A stretch of 64,000 bases of DNA from an uncultured Pelagibacteraceae bacterium (lineage in GTDB: Bacteria > Pseudomonadota > Alphaproteobacteria > Pelagibacterales > Pelagibacteraceae). The stretch's first letter is position 1. Each line of letters starts with the position of its first letter. The notes under the pieces are model-generated. The model was not told where the DNA came from. It did not search any database and saw only the letters and a list, made by a program, of their open reading frames with translations. Below are positions 26,371 through 36,463 of this stretch, in pieces. Made by a program: the position numbers and the translations under genes. The stretch covers positions 1 to 64,000 of the forward strand of contig CACMJB010000005.1 in NCBI GenBank assembly GCA_902613915.1. Reading direction: 5' to 3'.

Positions 26371-27411
26371 ATGATCAAAGTTGGTGAGCACATTACCATT
26401 GATTTTCTTGGTGTAAAAAAAGATTACACGCCTGAATTTTACGAAAAAGTAATTTACAAAATAGCAAAAGCAGCAAAAGTTGAGATATTAAATGTTGCAT
26501 CACATAAGTTTGAGCCCCAAGGATTTACACTAGTTGCCTTACTATCAGAAAGTCATTTTAGCTTTCATACTTTTCCTGAAAGAGGCGTTATTAGTTTTGA
26601 TTTTTTTACCTGCGGAAAGGTAAATCCTAAAGTCGCTTTAAAAATTCTTCGAAATGAAATTAAACATAAAAGAGTAGTAACAAATGCATTTGATAGAAGC
26701 AGCATCGGACTTTATGATGATATATACAGCACTCCAGGTCAAAAGAAGTTTTATGTTGTTAAAGATGTTTTAGAAAAATTTACTTCTAAAGTTGGCCAGT
26801 TTGTTGAAGTTATGGATCTAGAAGAATTTGGTAATGCTTTATTTATTGATCATGAAATTCAAGTAGCAGAAAAAGATGAAAAAATTTATAGTTCAAACTT
26901 TTTTAAATCTAGTTTTGATCTAAGTAAGAAAAATAATAATGTTGCCATTATTGGAGGAGGTGACGGAGGAGTTGCTAGAGCTTGCTTAGAAAATAATTCT
27001 AATTATATTGATTGGTTTGAACTTGATCCTGAAATAGTTGACGCTTGTTACCGTCATCTACCAAAAGTTTGTTCTAAAGTAAAAAAAAGTAACAAAATAA
27101 AAACTTTTTGGGGAGATGCTTTTAAAAGCATAAAGGAAATAGAGGATTCTAAATACGATAAAATTTTTGTTGATTTAAATGATGATCAATATTGTATTGA
27201 TCTTGCAAGAAAAAACATGAAAGGTTTAAAAAGAATTCTTAAAAAAGGAGGGGTAATTACTGCTCAAGTTGGAAGTAATGACAAAAAACCAAAACAAGTA
27301 GACAATTGGTGTAAAGTTTTGTCTAAAAGTTTCGGAAACGTTAAATTATCAGGTGCTTACATCCCAAGTTTTGACTGTAACTGGAACTTTGCTTCATCTA
27401 TAATGAAGTAA
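26371..27411 (+). CDS. fused S-adenosylmethionine decarboxylase - spermidine synthase
   Basis: N-terminal SpeD domain with self-processing site SESHFSFHTFPERG and FFTCG; C-terminal SpeE-like domain with NVAIIGGGDGGVARACLE and VDLNDDQYCIDLARKNMKGLKRILKKGG in the same ORF. Confidence 0.9.
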   Translation: MIKVGEHITIDFLGVKKDYTPEFYEKVIYKIAKAAKVEILNVASHKFEPQGFTLVALLSESHFSFHTFPERGVISFDFFTCGKVNPKVALKILRNEIKHKRVVTNAFDRSSIGLYDDIYSTPGQKKFYVVKDVLEKFTSKVGQFVEVMDLEEFGNALFIDHEIQVAEKDEKIYSSNFFKSSFDLSKKNNNVAIIGGGDGGVARACLENNSNYIDWFELDPEIVDACYRHLPKVCSKVKKSNKIKTFWGDAFKSIKEIEDSKYDKIFVDLNDDQYCIDLARKNMKGLKRILKKGGVITAQVGSNDKKPKQVDNWCKVLSKSFGNVKLSGAYIPSFDCNWNFASSIMK

Positions 27412-28208
27412 TGTTTCGAGTTTCTTGTATTCAATTAAGATCCAACAATAATATTCATCAAAATTTAAAAAAAACTGAAAAATTAGTTCTTAAAGCTGTA
27501 AAACAAAAAACTGATTTTATATTAACACCAGAAGTTTCATCTCTTTTTTCTCTCGATAAAAAAAAACTTTTGAAGATATGTAACCCAATGAATAAAGATG
27601 AATATTTAAATGGAATAAAACTGCTGGCAAAAAAATATAAAAAGTGGATTTTAATTGGCTCTCTAATCATTAAAATTTCAAAAAATAAATTAGTTAATAG
27701 ATCTGTTTTAATTGACAAAACAGGAAAGGTACGAACTTACTACGATAAAATTCATATGTACGATGTTGTTTTAAACAAAAAAGAAAAATACTTTGAGTCA
27801 AAAACTTTTATAGCAGGAAAAAAGATTAAATCTTTTAATCTTCCTTGGGGTAAACTAGGTTTATCAATTTGTTATGATTTAAGATTTCCTAATTTGTTTA
27901 GAAAACTGTCGAAAGCTGGCTCTTTATTTATTTCTATACCCTCGGCATTTACTGAAACCACAGGTAAACGTCATTGGCATTCTCTATTGAAAGCTAGAGC
28001 AATTGAAAATTTTTGTTACATTTTTGCTCCAGCACAAGGCGGAACTCATTACAATGGAAGAAAAACTTTTGGACACTCAATGGTTATTTCCCCCGATGGA
28101 AAGATATTAAAAGAATTAAAAAAATCTGAAGGAGTGATAACTGTTACTATTGATGAAAAATTACCAACTAAACTGAGAGCTATTATTCCTAGCCTTAAGT
28201 CAGAATAA
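27411..28208 (+). CDS. carbon-nitrogen hydrolase (Nit1/omega-amidase-like)
   Basis: ILTPEVSS, KIHMYDV, GLSICYDLRFPNLFRKL, FAPAQGGTHYNGRKTFGHSMVISPDGKIL. Confidence 0.85.
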   Translation: MFRVSCIQLRSNNNIHQNLKKTEKLVLKAVKQKTDFILTPEVSSLFSLDKKKLLKICNPMNKDEYLNGIKLLAKKYKKWILIGSLIIKISKNKLVNRSVLIDKTGKVRTYYDKIHMYDVVLNKKEKYFESKTFIAGKKIKSFNLPWGKLGLSICYDLRFPNLFRKLSKAGSLFISIPSAFTETTGKRHWHSLLKARAIENFCYIFAPAQGGTHYNGRKTFGHSMVISPDGKILKELKKSEGVITVTIDEKLPTKLRAIIPSLKSE

Positions 28209-28604
28209 TTATTCGTAAGATTTTACTTCTTTGATATTAGATCCAAGAGCTGTATTTATAGCTAATTTAATTTTAGCTCTTTCATCGTTTAGCTTATAAA
28301 CATTTCTAGCAAGTTCTATAAATTTATCATCAAATTTTTTCTCTTTTTCAGCAGCTCTTTTGCTATCTTCAATATCCCACAATTTAAGATTTATCTCTTT
28401 TAAATCATCGATGTGTTTTGAAATATTGTTTTGATCAGGAATAAATTTTCCTACTGTATCATTTAATGAATTAAGTTCTTTTTCAACATCAACTAATTTT
28501 TCTTTGTTTGATATTTTTTCTTTTTTAATCTCTAATATTGTAATCTTATCAAATAATTCGCCAGCTGAAATTTCTGCCAATATTCTATCTAATTTGTTGC
28601 TCAT
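28209..28604 (-). CDS. DUF6165-like hypothetical protein
   Basis: RILAEISAGELFDKITILEIKKEKI...DLKEINLKLWDIED. Confidence 0.7.
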   Translation of the reverse strand: MSNKLDRILAEISAGELFDKITILEIKKEKISNKEKLVDVEKELNSLNDTVGKFIPDQNNISKHIDDLKEINLKLWDIEDSKRAAEKEKKFDDKFIELARNVYKLNDERAKIKLAINTALGSNIKEVKSYE

Positions 28605-28650
28605 AAATATATTTAGTTATATCATTCTTTAACTATACTCAGAATAAATA

Positions 28651-29583
28651 ATGTCAAACATATTAATAATCAAACTCGGGTCTTTAGGAGATTTAGTACA
28701 AGCTAATGGAGCAATAAAAGATATTAAGAAATTTTATCCTAATAGAAAAGTTTTTTTACTTACCACTCAACCGTATGCAATCTTTATGTCAGAATGTCCT
28801 TATTTAGATGGTGTAATAATTGATAAAAGACTACCTAGATGGAATTTATTTTATTTAAATAATTTAAAGAAGTCCTTAGCAAAATATGACTTTAGCAAAG
28901 TTTTTGATCTTCAAAATTCCAAACGGACAAAATTTTATAAAAGATTTATAATTAAAAATGCTGATTGGTCGTCCACTGAAACAACTTTAGAACCAGGTCA
29001 GAAAAAAAGTGATTTTGATAAATATCCTGTTCTAGACCGAATGGAAATTCAACTCAAAAAAAGTGGTGTTGAAACTGATTTTACAAAAAATATTGATCTG
29101 AGTTGGGCAACTGAAAATGCTTCACACTTAGTTAAATATTATACAAATAGAGAATATATTCTCCTATTTCCTTTTTGCTCACCTAAACTTATTAAAAAAA
29201 AATGGCCTTATTATCAAGAACTAACTCAAAGATTAAAACAAGAGTTTAAAAATAAATATTCAATTCTGCTTGCGCCAGGACCGAATGAAGTTGAAGAAGC
29301 TAATCAACTAAATGCTAAAGTTATTTTAGAAAATAATCAACCTGTAAACATTAAAACTTTGGTATCATTGATACATGGTGCAAAATTTATTATCGCAAAT
29401 GACACAGGTCCGGCTCATATTGCATCACATTTAGATAAAAAAGGATTAGTTCTATTTGGTAGCCACACTTCTGCAAAAAAGGTCAGCATTGAAAACTTTA
29501 ATTTTAAAGCTATTTCAGTAAAAGATTTAAAAGATTTAAAGGTTGAAACAGTTGTTAGCAAAATAAGATCTAAATTAAATTAA
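28651..29583 (+). CDS. glycosyltransferase family 9 (heptosyltransferase-like)
   Basis: ILIIKLGSLGDLVQANGAIKDIKKFYP, ANDTGPAHIASHLDKKGLVLFG. Confidence 0.9.
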   Translation: MSNILIIKLGSLGDLVQANGAIKDIKKFYPNRKVFLLTTQPYAIFMSECPYLDGVIIDKRLPRWNLFYLNNLKKSLAKYDFSKVFDLQNSKRTKFYKRFIIKNADWSSTETTLEPGQKKSDFDKYPVLDRMEIQLKKSGVETDFTKNIDLSWATENASHLVKYYTNREYILLFPFCSPKLIKKKWPYYQELTQRLKQEFKNKYSILLAPGPNEVEEANQLNAKVILENNQPVNIKTLVSLIHGAKFIIANDTGPAHIASHLDKKGLVLFGSHTSAKKVSIENFNFKAISVKDLKDLKVETVVSKIRSKLN

Positions 29584-30655
29584 TATATTTTTTAATTATT
29601 TTCTCCCAACTAAATTCTTTTGAAAACTCTAAAGCATTGGCACCTAATTTTAAGTAATGATCATTTTTTAAAATTTTTAATAGAGTATCGTAAATTGCAT
29701 TAAGGTCATTTCCATTACATAAGAAACCTGTCTGACCACTTTTTATAGCATCTCCTTCACCACCATAAATTCCTCCAATAGACGGTTTACCGTAAGAAGC
29801 TGCCTCAATATAAGTTATGCCAAAACCTTCGACTGATTTTTTATATACCACTGAAGGCATAACAAATATGTCTGACTGTTCTAATAATGCTACTTTTTCT
29901 TGTTCTGTAGATTTAAATATAAATTCAACATTCTTTTCTAATCCAAGTGTTTTTCTCAGTTTTAAAAGATTGTTTCCCTCATCACCATCTCCTATAGAAA
30001 CATATTTTAAACTTGGATATTTTGGCAGAAGATTTTTAACCGTCATCAAAACATTGTGATGACTTTTTCTTCCGTCTAATCTCGAAATAGTAATTAACTT
30101 TGGAGACGCTTCACCATAAATATTTTTTGCGTATTCTTTTGCCTGATCATTCACTGGAATTGGATAGTTGCATCCAGGATTAATTACGGTCACATCTTTT
30201 GCTCCAAGCTTTAAAGCTAGTTCCTTTGTAAATCTTGAATTAGCAATTATATGATTTGCTTTACCCAATGATTTTAAAACTCTTTTGTTTAAAGAAGAAC
30301 CTACCGGGTGATTAATTTCTTTTGAGTGAATTAAACAAAACGATCTAGTCTTTTTTAAAACACTAGTTTCAATATTTTCAATACTTTTCCAATGATCGAA
30401 AAAAGCTGCTCTAATTTCATTGGTCTCCATAAACTCTTTGATACGATTTGCTTTTCTATATTTTCTAAATAATTTAAATCCAGAAATTCTCTCAATTTCT
30501 AACTTTGAATTTTGATCATATGCTTCATCATTATCAAAATTTTCTGCAAATACTTTAACTGGTCCATGATTTAATAAAGCATTAGAAAGTCCTTCCATTA
30601 AGTTTTGCATTCCACCAATTTCAGGAGGAAAGTTTCTTGCAGCAACCAAAAACAT
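29570..30655 (-). CDS. glycosyltransferase family 4
   Basis: RNFPPEIGGMQNLMEGLS, ITISRLDGRKSHHNVL, VEGFGITYIEAASYGKPSIGG. Confidence 0.9.
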   Translation of the reverse strand: MFLVAARNFPPEIGGMQNLMEGLSNALLNHGPVKVFAENFDNDEAYDQNSKLEIERISGFKLFRKYRKANRIKEFMETNEIRAAFFDHWKSIENIETSVLKKTRSFCLIHSKEINHPVGSSLNKRVLKSLGKANHIIANSRFTKELALKLGAKDVTVINPGCNYPIPVNDQAKEYAKNIYGEASPKLITISRLDGRKSHHNVLMTVKNLLPKYPSLKYVSIGDGDEGNNLLKLRKTLGLEKNVEFIFKSTEQEKVALLEQSDIFVMPSVVYKKSVEGFGITYIEAASYGKPSIGGIYGGEGDAIKSGQTGFLCNGNDLNAIYDTLLKILKNDHYLKLGANALEFSKEFSWEKIIKKYINLI

Positions 30656-31212
30656 TAATTAAACCACTTTATGTTGCAGCCCATACTCGGAATTTGTTGA
30701 GCAGGACCTTTATTAGTCTTAGCAACCATTGTCATTGCTGCTTTTAAATCACTTTCTCCATTATTAATTGGTTTCAAATCTTTTAATTCTCTAAATCTGC
30801 CTCTGTATTGAAGTTCAAGATCTTTGTTGTAACCAAAAAAATCAGGAGTACAAACAGCGCCATATTTCTTTGCGATCTCTTGAGTTTCATCAAATAAATA
30901 ATTTATTTCACCAAAATTATTTATCTCTGCAAATTTAATCATATTATCAAACGAGTCTTCTGGATAATTTTTTGTATCATTCGACATAATAGCTACAGAG
31001 TTAATTCCATCTTTTTTCAAATCATTACAATCTTTTGCTAAATCTTTAATTATTGCTTTAACATAGGGACAGTGATTACAAATAAACATGATCAAAGTAG
31101 CTTTATCTCCTTTGATATCATTTAAAGAAATTAATTTATTATTGATTGATTTAAGTTTGAAATCTTCAGCTTTTTTTCCAAAATCACAAACTGGGGTTTT
31201 AGTTAGAGCCAT
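30655..31212 (-). CDS. thioredoxin-like/redoxin family protein
   Basis: LIMFICNHCPYVKAIIKDL, AIMSNDTKNYPEDSFDNM, GAVCTPDFFGYN. Confidence 0.85.
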   Translation of the reverse strand: MALTKTPVCDFGKKAEDFKLKSINNKLISLNDIKGDKATLIMFICNHCPYVKAIIKDLAKDCNDLKKDGINSVAIMSNDTKNYPEDSFDNMIKFAEINNFGEINYLFDETQEIAKKYGAVCTPDFFGYNKDLELQYRGRFRELKDLKPINNGESDLKAAMTMVAKTNKGPAQQIPSMGCNIKWFN

Positions 31213-31253
31213 AATGTATTATAATTTAATTAATAATACATTACAGCAATATT

Positions 31254-31757
31254 ATGATTTACGATTTTGAAGGACACACACCAAAAATAGATCCAGGTAG
31301 TTGGGTTGCATCCAATGCTGTAATTATTGGTAGGGTAGAGCTTAAAAAAAATTCAAACGTTTGGTTTAACACAACCCTTAGAGGTGATCTTGAACCAATT
31401 ATAATTGGGGAAAATTCTAATGTTCAAGATGGAAGCGTAATTCATACTGATCCAGGCTGCCCAACAATAGTTGGTAAAGGCGTAACAATAGGGCACATGG
31501 TTATGCTTCATGGATGTGAAATTGCTGACGATTGTTTAATTGGAATTGGTTCAACTATATTAAATAAAACAAAAATTGGAAAAAATTGTATAATTGGTGC
31601 TAATGCTTTGGTTACAGAAAACAAAGTTATACCTGAAAGATCTTTAGTTCTTGGTAGCCCTGGTAAAGTTGTAAGACAAGTAACCGATGAAGAAATAGAA
31701 CACATCAAAGAGAATGCTAGGGACTATGTTGAAAATTTTAAAAAATATAAAAAATAG
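31254..31757 (+). CDS. gamma-carbonic anhydrase family (LbH) protein
   Basis: SNVWFNTTLRGDLEPIIIGENSNVQDGSVIHTDPG, GHMVMLHGCEI. Confidence 0.9.
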   Translation: MIYDFEGHTPKIDPGSWVASNAVIIGRVELKKNSNVWFNTTLRGDLEPIIIGENSNVQDGSVIHTDPGCPTIVGKGVTIGHMVMLHGCEIADDCLIGIGSTILNKTKIGKNCIIGANALVTENKVIPERSLVLGSPGKVVRQVTDEEIEHIKENARDYVENFKKYKK

Positions 31758-33162
31758 TCTCTTAATTCTAATTTTATTTACAAGCACTGCATTAGCAGTA
31801 GGTAAGCCTTCTTCTAAATACGACGGTGCTTATACATTTTCTGATTTCTGCAGAGGATCAAAAAATAGTAATGCTTATGATGGAAGCCAATTTATTATTC
31901 GAGATGGAATGGTGACAAACGATAGAGGGGGAGCTGGTAGATGGACTATTGATGAAAAAAAATCAAAAGTAGATGAAAAAGGTAAAATTTATATTAAGGG
32001 TGAAAGACGAGGCAATAAAAGCGTCATTACAGGAAACTTAAATAATGATGAAAAAAAATATTCTGTTTATCAATTTAAAAGAAAAGTAGGTGGTAAATCA
32101 CAATACTATGGAGACAAAAAATACGGAAATTTAAAAATGAAAAGAAAATATAAAGGAGATAGCGACTATGTTCCTTGCGTTATTAATTTTAAAAGAATTG
32201 GAGATGTTCCAAAAAAAGTAGTTTCAAAAGACGATAGGAAAGTAACTGAAATAACTATAAATTCAAAAAATACTAATGACGATATTGCTTTATTAAATAA
32301 CGATGGCAAGAATCAAAAGGTAAGAGTGGAACTAAGAAACCTAGAGTCCATAACTAACGGATTAATAATTGTTGTTCCATCAAGTACCCCAAATATGGAT
32401 GACGAGCTTTATTACGAAAAACAAGTAAGCAAACATGGCTACGCAACTGCAATAGTTTATGGTGCTGAACCTAGGTATCAAAAAAAATTTACAGGTTCAT
32501 ACACAAGTTCAATGATTTTGTATGACGCTTTAGCAACGATAGATGAAGTTACTAAACAATTTGGTAAATCTAAAGAAGTAATTCTAATTGGTTCTTCAAC
32601 TGGCTCATTAGCCATTTTTAAAGCAGGTTGGCAGGATTTAAGAAATAATTATCCTTCTTTGAATTTGATTACAAAAGGATTCATGATCAATGCAGCATGT
32701 CCTGATATGTCTGAGGTAAAATATAGTGACAAAATTCAAATGTATGCAATTAATGGTCAACAGGATGAATCTACTCCTCCATGGGTATGTAAAAATCTTA
32801 AAGACTCGTCTAATAATCCTAACTTACATCTTTTAACGTACTCAGGCGGTCATCACTTTGAAAGCAGAATGTATCCACCTTCGAAATATGATGTTGAAAG
32901 TATGCATGCACTTCCAACATGTTCATTAAATTATAAATCTAATCTTCATCAAACTATTAAAAAAAGAGATGGAACCAAAGAATGGGATGGAGAGAAACAA
33001 GGGTATAATCAAGATCAGAAAAAGTGGTTTGGAAAAAATTGCATAGATAAAGGAACCTTACAAGGTTATGAAGAGTATGGTGCTAAACAATTTTGGGCTG
33101 ATCTTAAGTCTATTATTGTAGATAAAAAAGATGCTAAATCTTTAAAAGGATACACCCAGTAA
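31714..33162 (+). CDS. secreted protein with alpha/beta-hydrolase-like C-terminal half
   Basis: Signal-like LLILILFTSTALAVG; GSSTGSLAIFKAG nucleophile elbow-like motif, ATSxxGGHHFESR; start overlaps upstream gene (likely starts nearer 31729). Confidence 0.65.
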   Translation: MLGTMLKILKNIKNSLLILILFTSTALAVGKPSSKYDGAYTFSDFCRGSKNSNAYDGSQFIIRDGMVTNDRGGAGRWTIDEKKSKVDEKGKIYIKGERRGNKSVITGNLNNDEKKYSVYQFKRKVGGKSQYYGDKKYGNLKMKRKYKGDSDYVPCVINFKRIGDVPKKVVSKDDRKVTEITINSKNTNDDIALLNNDGKNQKVRVELRNLESITNGLIIVVPSSTPNMDDELYYEKQVSKHGYATAIVYGAEPRYQKKFTGSYTSSMILYDALATIDEVTKQFGKSKEVILIGSSTGSLAIFKAGWQDLRNNYPSLNLITKGFMINAACPDMSEVKYSDKIQMYAINGQQDESTPPWVCKNLKDSSNNPNLHLLTYSGGHHFESRMYPPSKYDVESMHALPTCSLNYKSNLHQTIKKRDGTKEWDGEKQGYNQDQKKWFGKNCIDKGTLQGYEEYGAKQFWADLKSIIVDKKDAKSLKGYTQ

Positions 33163-33165
33163 ATT

Positions 33166-34080
33166 TTAATCCCACAACCAAGCAGCACCACGAACACCGC
33201 TCGAGTCACCATGTTTATTCTTTAGAATTTTTGTTCTTACTTTATCTGTAAAAGTATATTTAGGAATTATATTAGGTAAGTTTTTATATAATCTTTCTGT
33301 ATTAGACATTCCTCCACCTAAAATAATTGCCTCAGGATCAAAAATTCCAATCATCACAGCTATTAATCTTGCAAATCTATCTTCATAAAGTTCAAATTCT
33401 TTATTAGCTTTTGGATCTCCTTTTTTATCTAAAGCAACAATTTCAGGAGCTTTGAAATTAGTATTGTGTTTAAGATTGAAATTCTTTGCAAACCCTGCGC
33501 CAGATATAAATTGTTCAGCACATAAAGGTCGACCACAAGTTGGCAAAGTACATTTTATTTTAGAGTTTATTTCTTCCTGAGTTGGGTAGGGTAAGGGTTG
33601 GTGCCCCCAATCACCGGCTACTTGATTTGCGCCCTCAATAATTTCTTTTTTATAAGATAATCCGCTTCCAAATCCTGTTCCAATTATTATACCAAATACA
33701 CTTTTAAAATCTTTACCCGCTCCATCAATAGCCTCTGAAAGAGTAAAACAGTTGGCGTCATTCATTATTTTAATCTCACAATTAAGATTTTTTTCTAAAT
33801 CTTTTTTAAAGTGTTTATTATTCAGCCAAATTGAATTAGCATTATGAACTAGCCCTGTTTCTTTTGAAGAATAACCTGGTATTGCAATACCAACTGTAGC
33901 TTCTTTGCTAGATTCTTTTTTAAAAACTTCTACAAATTTTTTAACTGTTGAAATTCCAGACTCATAATTTCTATCATACTCTGATCTTTCTCTTTTAATT
34001 TCATCACCTTTATCATTCATTAATATGGCTTCGATTTTAGTACCGCCGTAATCAATTCCAATTTTAAATTTATCTTTCAT
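33166..34080 (-). CDS. ROK family sugar kinase
   Basis: GIDYGGTKIEAILM, GIIIGTGFGSGL, ADWGHQPLP, CTLPTCGRPLCAEQFISG. Confidence 0.9.
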   Translation of the reverse strand: MKDKFKIGIDYGGTKIEAILMNDKGDEIKRERSEYDRNYESGISTVKKFVEVFKKESSKEATVGIAIPGYSSKETGLVHNANSIWLNNKHFKKDLEKNLNCEIKIMNDANCFTLSEAIDGAGKDFKSVFGIIIGTGFGSGLSYKKEIIEGANQVAGDWGHQPLPYPTQEEINSKIKCTLPTCGRPLCAEQFISGAGFAKNFNLKHNTNFKAPEIVALDKKGDPKANKEFELYEDRFARLIAVMIGIFDPEAIILGGGMSNTERLYKNLPNIIPKYTFTDKVRTKILKNKHGDSSGVRGAAWLWD

Positions 34081-34689
34081 TTAGGGCACCAACCAATTCT
34101 TTTTGTTGTTTTTTAAATCAAACAAAGCTCTTCTATGACCTTTAGCAGCTAGATAAAGCCACTCAATACTCTTAATATTACATCTGATCACACAAAAATT
34201 TTTATAACCATCTTCACTTTCTTCTTTAGTAAAATCAAAATTATCAAACTTATTATCTAAGCCTGATGTTGGTTTATCTGACTCGGTTCCCGGTCCATTA
34301 GTGACCAGATAACATTTTCTACTAATATGACCTGTTTTTTCCCAAGACTCTTTCGTGATTTCATTGTTATGATTAACGGTACATTCAGCTTTTATTCGAA
34401 GCTGTATTTTTTCTTCTTTACCGTAAAATAAAATTGAGCAATTAGGATTTTTTTTGATCTTCTCTATTTTAGATGACCTGATATCGCTGTGGTATTGAAT
34501 GAAATTATTTTGCTGATCAGCTTTTCTTAATACTACAACTCTACCATCTAAATCTTTATCGTTACCACAAATAAAAACTGGAGTTCTAAATTCTGAAGAT
34601 CTATTCTTGACTGCATCTGTTAGAAGAGACCAAATTTTTTTTTCTATTTCTGAAAAATCTTCGTAGTAACTTACAGTTTCTTGCGACAC
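34081..34689 (-). CDS. pyridoxamine 5'-phosphate oxidase family protein
   Basis: GRVVVLRKADQQNNFIQYHSDIRSSKIEKIKKNPNCSILFY. Confidence 0.8.
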   Translation of the reverse strand: MSQETVSYYEDFSEIEKKIWSLLTDAVKNRSSEFRTPVFICGNDKDLDGRVVVLRKADQQNNFIQYHSDIRSSKIEKIKKNPNCSILFYGKEEKIQLRIKAECTVNHNNEITKESWEKTGHISRKCYLVTNGPGTESDKPTSGLDNKFDNFDFTKEESEDGYKNFCVIRCNIKSIEWLYLAAKGHRRALFDLKNNKKNWLVP

Positions 34690-34692
34690 GAT

Positions 34693-35559
34693 TTATTTTC
34701 TAAATCTTTTGATCAAGCTAGAAGTATCCCATCTTTGTCCACCCATCTTCTGAACTTCACCATAATATTCATCAATTATCTTTGTGATCGGTAGAGGAGA
34801 ATTATTTTTCTTTGCTTCATCCATTGCAATTTTTAGATCTTTTCTCATCCAATCAACTGCAAAACCGTAATCAAACTTGTCTTCGATCATTGTTTTGTGT
34901 CTATTTTCCATTTGCCATGACTGAGCAGCACCCTTTGAAATTACTTCAATAACATCATGCATATTTAATCCAGCATTCATTCCAAAATTAATTGCTTCTG
35001 ATAATCCCTGAACCAATCCTGCAATACAAATTTGATTAACCATTTTAGTTAATTGACCGCTGCCAGAAGGTCCAAGTAATTTTATTTTTTTACTATAGCA
35101 ATCAATTACGGGTTCTGCTTTTTTATATGGAGCTTCATCACCACCAACCATAACTGTTAAAATTCCACCTTCAGCACCAGCTTGTCCTCCTGATATAGGA
35201 GCATCTAAGAAATCAAATCCTTTTGCTTTAGCTTCTTTATAAAGTTTTCTTGCGATATTTGCAGATGCAGTTGTGTTATCAACATAGATCGAACCTTTTT
35301 TTGCAGTTTTAAATAAACCTTTATCTCCTAAAGTAACTTCTCTTAAATCATTGTCATTACCAACACATGTAAAAATAAAATCACAATCTTTCGCAGCATC
35401 CATGGGTGTATCAGCAGCTTTCCCTTTATATTCCTTAATCCATTTTTCTGCTTTGGCTTTGGTACGGTTATAAACAGTCACATCATGACCAGCTTTTGAT
35501 ATATATCCTGCCATTGGATAACCCATGACACCTAGACCAATAAATGAAACTTTAGACAT
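34693..35559 (-). CDS. 3-hydroxyisobutyrate dehydrogenase/tartronate semialdehyde reductase family
   Basis: VSFIGLGVMGYPMAGYISKAGHDVTVYNRT, DAPISGGQAGAEGGILTVMVGG, GSGQLTKMVNQI. Confidence 0.9.
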   Translation of the reverse strand: MSKVSFIGLGVMGYPMAGYISKAGHDVTVYNRTKAKAEKWIKEYKGKAADTPMDAAKDCDFIFTCVGNDNDLREVTLGDKGLFKTAKKGSIYVDNTTASANIARKLYKEAKAKGFDFLDAPISGGQAGAEGGILTVMVGGDEAPYKKAEPVIDCYSKKIKLLGPSGSGQLTKMVNQICIAGLVQGLSEAINFGMNAGLNMHDVIEVISKGAAQSWQMENRHKTMIEDKFDYGFAVDWMRKDLKIAMDEAKKNNSPLPITKIIDEYYGEVQKMGGQRWDTSSLIKRFRK

Positions 35560-35636
35560 AATTTTCTCCTTAATTATTAATTTGTTGAATTTTAGTATAG
35601 TTTACAATAATTAGTAAATTTATATCACAATAATTT

Positions 35637-36428
35637 ATGAGGAAAAATAAACTTAAACAAATGTTTAAAAATGGTGAGCCAATTATTAATGGCTGGCTTC
35701 AAATTCCAAGCGCGTTTTCAGCAGAAGTAATGGCGCATCAAGGCTGGGATTCTTGTACTATTGATATGCAACACGGTGTTGTCGACTATCCAAATGCAAT
35801 AGGTATGCTCCAAGCATTATCTACCACTGATGTTACACCACTAGCTAGGGTAAACTGGAATGAACCTGGTCAAATAATGAAAATTTTAGATGCAGGTTGT
35901 TACGGAGTAATTTGTCCAATGGTAAGCAATAGAAAAGAAGCTGAAAATTTTGTCCAAGCTTGTTTATACCCGTCAAAAGGTTACAGAAGTTTTGGACCTA
36001 TCAGAGGGTTATTATATGGAGGATCTGATTATGCAAAACATGCTGACAATGAGATTTTAAAGCTTGCAATGATAGAAACAAAAGAAGCTTTAGAAAAACT
36101 TGATGAAATTTTAGATACACCAAATTTAGATGGAATTTATATTGGTCCTGCTGACTTAAGCTTGGCTGTTGGAGAAGAACCGGGGTTTGATAGACCAGAA
36201 AACACTATTGCCTATAAAGAAATTCTAAGAATCCTTGAAGCCGCTAATAAAAGAAATTTACTCGCAGGAATTCATAATGGAACTGCAGAATATGCACAAA
36301 AAATGATTTCAAAAGGTTTTAATCTAGTAACAGTAGGATCTGATCAAAGATTTATGAGTGGTGGCGCAAAGGTTGCTATTGAAAAAATTAAAGGTAAGCA
36401 GAAAAAAGAAGAGTCTAAAGGTTACTAA
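35637..36428 (+). CDS. HpcH/HpaI family aldolase
   Basis: WDSCTIDMQHGVVDYPNAIGMLQAL, ARVNWNEPGQIMKILDAGCYGVICPMV, GIYIGPADLSLAVG. Confidence 0.9.
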   Translation: MRKNKLKQMFKNGEPIINGWLQIPSAFSAEVMAHQGWDSCTIDMQHGVVDYPNAIGMLQALSTTDVTPLARVNWNEPGQIMKILDAGCYGVICPMVSNRKEAENFVQACLYPSKGYRSFGPIRGLLYGGSDYAKHADNEILKLAMIETKEALEKLDEILDTPNLDGIYIGPADLSLAVGEEPGFDRPENTIAYKEILRILEAANKRNLLAGIHNGTAEYAQKMISKGFNLVTVGSDQRFMSGGAKVAIEKIKGKQKKEESKGY

Positions 36429-36463
36429 ATTATTCTTTTTTAATTCTTAATATCAAATCATAA

